NCBI GenBank assembly: GCA_017388605.1 | Contig: JAFPIE010000062.1 | Coordinates: 1-18,434, forward strand | DNA: 18,434 bases | From: Acholeplasmatales bacterium | Lineage (GTDB): Bacteria; Bacillota_I; Bacilli_A; Acholeplasmatales; Anaeroplasmataceae | Direction: 5' to 3' | In this document: one piece after another, positions 15,305-18,434 of the stretch | Position numbering within the stretch: position 1 is the first letter of the stretch | Layout of the letters: each line of letters opens with the position of its first letter | Notes under the pieces: generated by a model | What the model was told of the DNA's origin: nothing | The model's input: only the letters and a program-made list of their open reading frames with translations | The model's database searches: none | Translations under genes and position numbers: made by a program

Positions 15305-15401
15305 AAACAGAGTAGCAGACATTGCGTTAAGTGCCATATCACGGGATGTTGGGTATGGACGAACACTATTTAGTGGCGGTAATTCTGCGCGTCCGCTGTA
15401 T
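15305..15401 (+). ncRNA. Tetrahydrofolate (THF) riboswitch aptamer
   Basis: The conserved THF-riboswitch words occur in order: GAGTAG (15310-15315), GCGTTAAGTG, GGGATGT, ACGAA, GGCGGTAAT and TCCGCT. Supporting stems are ACAG (15307-15310) with CTGT (15396-15399), GCAGA (15315-15319) with TCTGC (15384-15388), CCATA with TATGG, and CAC with GTG around TATTTA. This RNA class senses folate derivatives and usually lowers expression of folate uptake or synthesis genes. It sits between a promoter and a folate-type ECF S component, as in known cases. Pseudoknot pairing of GGGAT with the GTCC near the 3' end is possible with a wobble. Confidence 0.93.
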
Positions 15402-15412
15402 GCTTATATAGT

Positions 15413-15438
15413 GGGCTCTCTATTAAGGAGGCCTTTTT
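15413..15438 (+). promoter_or_regulatory. Expression-platform hairpin sequestering the folT ribosome binding site
   Basis: GGGCTCTCT (15413-15421) faces AGGAGGCCT (15426-15434): eight of nine positions pair, with one C-A mismatch and an ATTA loop. The right arm contains the AGGAGG ribosome binding site (15426-15431) and is followed by five T (15434-15438). The same hairpin could therefore hide the binding site or act as a weak terminator, under control of the upstream aptamer. Confidence 0.7.
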
Positions 15439-15441
15439 ATT

Positions 15442-16791
15442 ATGGAAGAAAAAGAAATAAAAGAAGAAAAAATTGGTAAATTAAAGAAATATTTCATTTG
15501 CCTTAAAAAGGGATGGTTAATCGTCTTAATTTTTGTAATTATAGGCTTATTAACAGGCTTTATTATTGCAGATAAAACATTCAGCAAGCCATATTTAGAA
15601 GCAAATTATGCAACGCTTAATTTTAAATATACTAAGGATATAGACTTTAGCTATAAGGATATCATTAGTGTAGATAATATCAACCGTTGTAAAAAAATAA
15701 CCAAGAGTCTAGAGACAGGTTCTAAAATATCTACATACCAATATGTAGAAATAGAAGATATTAAAATAGAAGCTCATGATTCCTATTTTACAATATATGC
15801 GAATCAGGATTCCTTCAATGTATCTAAGGATAATACCTATTCCGATGCAGCAGCCAAGGGCTTTTTAAAGCATTTAACTCTATTACCCTTTATTACAGAT
15901 AAGGAAATAGAGGAATATAATTCTTCAGATATTAAAGGACATAGTGTATTTTCTAATTTTGATAATGAATTCTACAAATCGAATTCTATAGATCAGGATA
16001 ATCACCTATTGATTACATATTCGAATCCTAATGCTATAAGCTTGAATAAGGAAGCTAGAATTAAATATTATTCCATTTGGGTAGGATCCTTCATCCTTGG
16101 AACATTAATACTAGGCTTACTTTTTGTTTATATTTATGTAGATAAATTAAATTTATCCATTCATAAGGAATATGATAATAAGGAAATATATAGAACACCA
16201 TTCCATGAAACCTATTTTACGGATTCCATTAAATATTTAAAGAATATGAAATCCTTAGTTATGATTGCGATTATTATGGCACTCGTATTAATTTGTAAAT
16301 TTATACCTATTCCATCAGGCTTTGGCTCCTTAGGTATAGGATTTTCCTATTTATTCTTAAGTGTAGGTGCAATGCTATTTGGACCAATACCTTCTCTTAT
16401 TATTGGTGCACTATCTGATATCTTAGGCTATTTCATTCACCCAGATGGTATCTTCTTTATAGGATATACCTTCCAAGCAATGCTTGCATGCTTCACGTAT
16501 GCCTTATGCTTTCATAAGACCTATATCACATTCACAAGATGTCTTATCGCAAGAGTGATTGTAAATTTCATTTGTAATGTACTTATTGGTTCTATTTGCT
16601 GGGCTTTTATATCGCATTTAGACGGTGCTGCATTTATGACCTATATGCTAACAATATCCTTGCCAAAGAATATTGTATATTTATTACCACAATCCCTATT
16701 ATTATTCTTTGTTTTAAAGGCAGTATCTGTTCCATTATTCCATATGAATTTAATGGATGAAAGAATAAGTCATAATTTCTCTTTCTTTTAA
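15442..16791 (+). CDS. folT: Folate-family ECF transporter S component (FolT-like) with a large N-terminal extension
   Basis: A 449-residue membrane protein. The C-terminal part (about 266-432) is a folate-type S component: FGSLGIGFSYLFLSVGAMLFGPIPS in two adjoining blocks, GALSDILGYFIHPDG, and about six helices. It would pair with the shared EcfA/EcfT module, not seen here, to import folate. Ordinary FolT proteins are about 170-190 residues. Here about 250 extra residues precede it: a short charged cytoplasmic start, a helix at 25-43, an external region of about 165 residues (44-208), and a second helix at 210-233. This two-helix layout resembles Wzz/YveK-type polysaccharide co-polymerases, but no sequence match is claimed. 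Translation starts at ATG 15442, ten bases after AGGAGG, which lies in the riboswitch-controlled hairpin. No good terminator follows, so some read-through into the priA leader is possible. Confidence 0.88.
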   Translation: MEEKEIKEEKIGKLKKYFICLKKGWLIVLIFVIIGLLTGFIIADKTFSKPYLEANYATLNFKYTKDIDFSYKDIISVDNINRCKKITKSLETGSKISTYQYVEIEDIKIEAHDSYFTIYANQDSFNVSKDNTYSDAAAKGFLKHLTLLPFITDKEIEEYNSSDIKGHSVFSNFDNEFYKSNSIDQDNHLLITYSNPNAISLNKEARIKYYSIWVGSFILGTLILGLLFVYIYVDKLNLSIHKEYDNKEIYRTPFHETYFTDSIKYLKNMKSLVMIAIIMALVLICKFIPIPSGFGSLGIGFSYLFLSVGAMLFGPIPSLIIGALSDILGYFIHPDGIFFIGYTFQAMLACFTYALCFHKTYITFTRCLIARVIVNFICNVLIGSICWAFISHLDGAAFMTYMLTISLPKNIVYLLPQSLLLFFVLKAVSVPLFHMNLMDERISHNFSFF

Positions 16792-16848
16792 TAAAATTAA
16801 TTTATAGTTTTTATAAATTCTATAAGTTTACTTTATAATTGAAAATAG

Positions 16849-16877
16849 TTGTAATTTAATGAAATTAAATGTATAAT
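16849..16877 (+). promoter_or_regulatory. SigA promoter for the priA leader
   Basis: TTGTAA (16849-16854), 17 bases, then a perfect TATAAT (16872-16877). Transcription should begin near 16884, just before the aptamer-like structure. A second TATAAT at 16834-16839 has a poorer -35. Confidence 0.78.
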
Positions 16878-16890
16878 GTTTATGTCATAA

Positions 16891-16992
16891 AGATGGTACG
16901 AGAGACAAGCTCAATGACTACCAAGCAACCTCCCCAAATTGGGAAAGGTGCTAAAGCTTGAATGATGGCAGGATATGAAATTTATGCCATCC
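16891..16992 (+). ncRNA. SAM-I/SAM-IV-like riboswitch upstream of priA
   Basis: The core of SAM-I-clan aptamers is present in order: GAGAG (16900-16904), AATGA (16913-16917), GCAACC (16925-16930), a P3-like stem CCTCCC/GGGAAAGG, and GGTGCTAA (16947-16954). In SAM-I, the CAA of GCAACC and the UG of GGUGC contact the ligand. The arm between GAGAG and GCAACC is shorter than in standard SAM-I, so this looks like a compact variant. CAAGC (16907-16911) can pair with GCTTG (16956-16960) as a pseudoknot. The closing stem may be GATGGTA (16892-16898) with TGCCATC (16985-16991). The ligand is inferred from core similarity only; priA is an unusual target for SAM control. Confidence 0.62.
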
Positions 16993-17008
16993 AAGGGGTG
17001 GCATTTTT
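16985..17008 (+). terminator. Intrinsic terminator of the priA leader, with competing antiterminator
   Basis: TGCCATCC (16985-16992) pairs with GGGTGGCA (16996-17003) over eight bases (one T-G), loop AAG, followed by TTTTT (17004-17008). The left arm can instead pair perfectly with GATGGCA (16964-16970), forming an antiterminator. It ends 22 bases before ATG 17030, so it fits an expression platform for the upstream aptamer. Confidence 0.85.
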
Positions 17009-17029
17009 AATTCTTAAGGAAGTGATATT

Positions 17030-18434
17030 ATGTATGCAGAGGTTATCATTGATATAAAAAATAAACAGGTAAATCGTAGCTTCGATTACATAATACCATC
17101 CTATTTAGAGGGTATTATAGCTATAGGCTCTAGAGTATATGTACCCTTTGGTAAGCAAAAAAGAATGGGCTATGTATTAAACATAAAGGATACAACAGAC
17201 GTTGTAAGGGAATTAAAGGAAATATCGGATTTAATTGATTATAAGCCTATATTAAATGAAGAATTCATGGAAATGGCAAAATATATATCTATTCATGATT
17301 TTTCCTTTTATTCTACAAGCCTAGATGCCATGATTCCACAAGCCTTAAGAATGAAATATGAAAAGATCGTTAAATGGGTAACTGATAGCTTAGATGATTC
17401 CTTAAAAAATCATTTTAAGCTAAAAAAGGAGGTATCCTTAAGTAGAATACCTAAGGATTTAGAGCCTATTTTATTTAAAGAAATAAAATTAGGGAATTTA
17501 GTTATCGATACGAGAATTAAAAGAGTAAGGAAAGATAAATATATTACCTATATCCATAATAATTTATTAAATCAAAGGCCTTCTTCAAAAAAGGGTATAG
17601 ATTTACTTAATTATTTAGAGGAAGCGAATCAGGATTTAGAATTATCCTATGTAGTAAATGAATGTGGGTATTCGAAAAGTGTTATCGATACACTAGAAAA
17701 GAATGGCTTTATAAGCTTATATAAGCTTGAAGCTGAGGTAGAAGAGGATGTAAAGAATTATAAGGATAAGGATGTTTCCTTAAATGATATGCAAAAAAAT
17801 ATTTATTCTTCCTTAAAGCTAAATGAGAATAAGGTATATCTTCTTCATGGTGTTACAGGCTCTGGTAAAACGGAATTATATATGAGGTGGATTAAGGATG
17901 CCATTAGCTTAGGTAAAAAAGCCTTAATGCTCGTTCCTGAAATAAGCTTAACTCCACAAATTACGGCACAGTTTTATGCAAGATTTAAGGAATCTATCGC
18001 TGTATTACATTCAAGATTAACTATTTCTGAAAAATATGATGAATGGAAAAGAATTTTAAATGGTGATGTTAAAATTGTAGTAGGTGCAAGAAGTGCTATT
18101 TTTGCTCCTATAAAGGATTTAGGTATCGTCATTGTAGATGAATGCCATGAGGCAAGCTATAAGCAATCGAATAATCCAAAATATAATGCAATCGATCTTG
18201 CGAAAATTAGAGCTAAGACCTATAATTGTCCTTTGGTTTTAGGTAGTGCAACTCCGAATGCAGAGGACTATTATAAGGCTTTAGAAGGAGAATACATTCT
18301 ACTATCCTTACCTCTTCGTGCAAATTTAAAGCCATTACCAAAGGTATCTATCGTCGATTTAAGAGAAGAGCTTAAAAATGGAAATAGAACACCTATATCT
18401 AATGAGCTTAAAAATGCATTAATTGAATGCTACC
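17030..18434 (+). CDS. priA: Primosomal protein N' (replication restart helicase PriA), 3' end outside the window
   Basis: The first 468 residues of PriA, the 3'-to-5' helicase that reloads the replisome at collapsed forks. The N-terminal 3'-DNA-binding domain starts MYAEVIIDI and contains FDYIIP and GSRVYVPFG. The helicase core has Walker A GVTGSGKT (274-281), GARSAIFAP, a DEAH-box-type motif at 370-373 and GSATPNAEDYY. LPLRANLKPLPKVSIVDLR follows just before the window ends; the zinc-cysteine cluster would lie beyond it. The Walker B box reads DECH, while PriA normally has DEEH. ATG 17030 is preceded by AAGGA at 17017-17021. The frame is open to the edge with no damage. In many bacteria def and fmt follow priA; whether they do here is unknown. 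Confidence 0.95.
   Translation, partial: MYAEVIIDIKNKQVNRSFDYIIPSYLEGIIAIGSRVYVPFGKQKRMGYVLNIKDTTDVVRELKEISDLIDYKPILNEEFMEMAKYISIHDFSFYSTSLDAMIPQALRMKYEKIVKWVTDSLDDSLKNHFKLKKEVSLSRIPKDLEPILFKEIKLGNLVIDTRIKRVRKDKYITYIHNNLLNQRPSSKKGIDLLNYLEEANQDLELSYVVNECGYSKSVIDTLEKNGFISLYKLEAEVEEDVKNYKDKDVSLNDMQKNIYSSLKLNENKVYLLHGVTGSGKTELYMRWIKDAISLGKKALMLVPEISLTPQITAQFYARFKESIAVLHSRLTISEKYDEWKRILNGDVKIVVGARSAIFAPIKDLGIVIVDECHEASYKQSNNPKYNAIDLAKIRAKTYNCPLVLGSATPNAEDYYKALEGEYILLSLPLRANLKPLPKVSIVDLREELKNGNRTPISNELKNALIECY

Noticed and set aside
16802..16825. Hairpin TTATAG/CTATAA after folT as a terminator.
   Set aside because: It is nearly all A/T, has a 12-base loop and lacks a T-run, so it is too weak to call.

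Overview
This is an AT-rich stretch (about one-third GC by eye) of a bacterial chromosome, read as Bacillota. The Gram-positive signs are strong AGGAGG-type ribosome binding sites, SigA-type promoters, U-run terminators, a dimeric (alpha2) glycyl-tRNA synthetase, and the order glyS-dnaG-rpoD-trmK. TGA ends real genes here (at 2402-2404 and 14377-14379), so the code is standard and not the Mycoplasma code. The best guess is a gut-type Bacilli lineage near Erysipelotrichales or Acholeplasmatales; this placement is inference.

Layout. Positions 2-3888 hold a tight run of three genes: a BaiN/HI0933-like flavoprotein that enters from the left edge and is broken by a one-base frameshift, a second FAD-dependent dehydrogenase (COG2509 type), and an M32 carboxypeptidase. 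A membrane GGDEF protein follows at 3977-5089. A three-gene unit at 5237-7112 encodes a Nudix hydrolase, a PHP-domain phosphoesterase and the ribosome-assembly GTPase EngB (YsxC); it has its own promoter and a terminator-like hairpin in its leader. An unassigned 309-residue protein (7203-8132) has its own promoter and terminators on both sides. The housekeeping operon glyS-dnaG-rpoD-trmK (8260-13356) links translation, primer synthesis and transcription initiation. dnaG carries a second one-base frameshift in an A-run. An NrnA-like DHH phosphoesterase gene follows and converges on a minus-strand FNT channel gene across a bidirectional terminator.

The most interesting part is 15188-18434. The FNT (formate/nitrite family) gene diverges from a folate-type ECF S component that is preceded by a well-matched tetrahydrofolate riboswitch. 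This FolT has an extra N-terminal part of about 250 residues, with two membrane helices flanking an external domain. Next comes a SAM-I/SAM-IV-like aptamer with a terminator directly upstream of priA, which runs off the right edge. FNT, folate uptake and a SAM-type switch side by side suggest a one-carbon theme; this is inference and depends on the genes beyond priA.

No tRNA, rRNA, CRISPR array, insertion sequence or phage gene was seen. No gene-free stretch exceeds 300 bases; the longest (15188-15441 and 16792-17029) are filled by promoters and riboswitch leaders.
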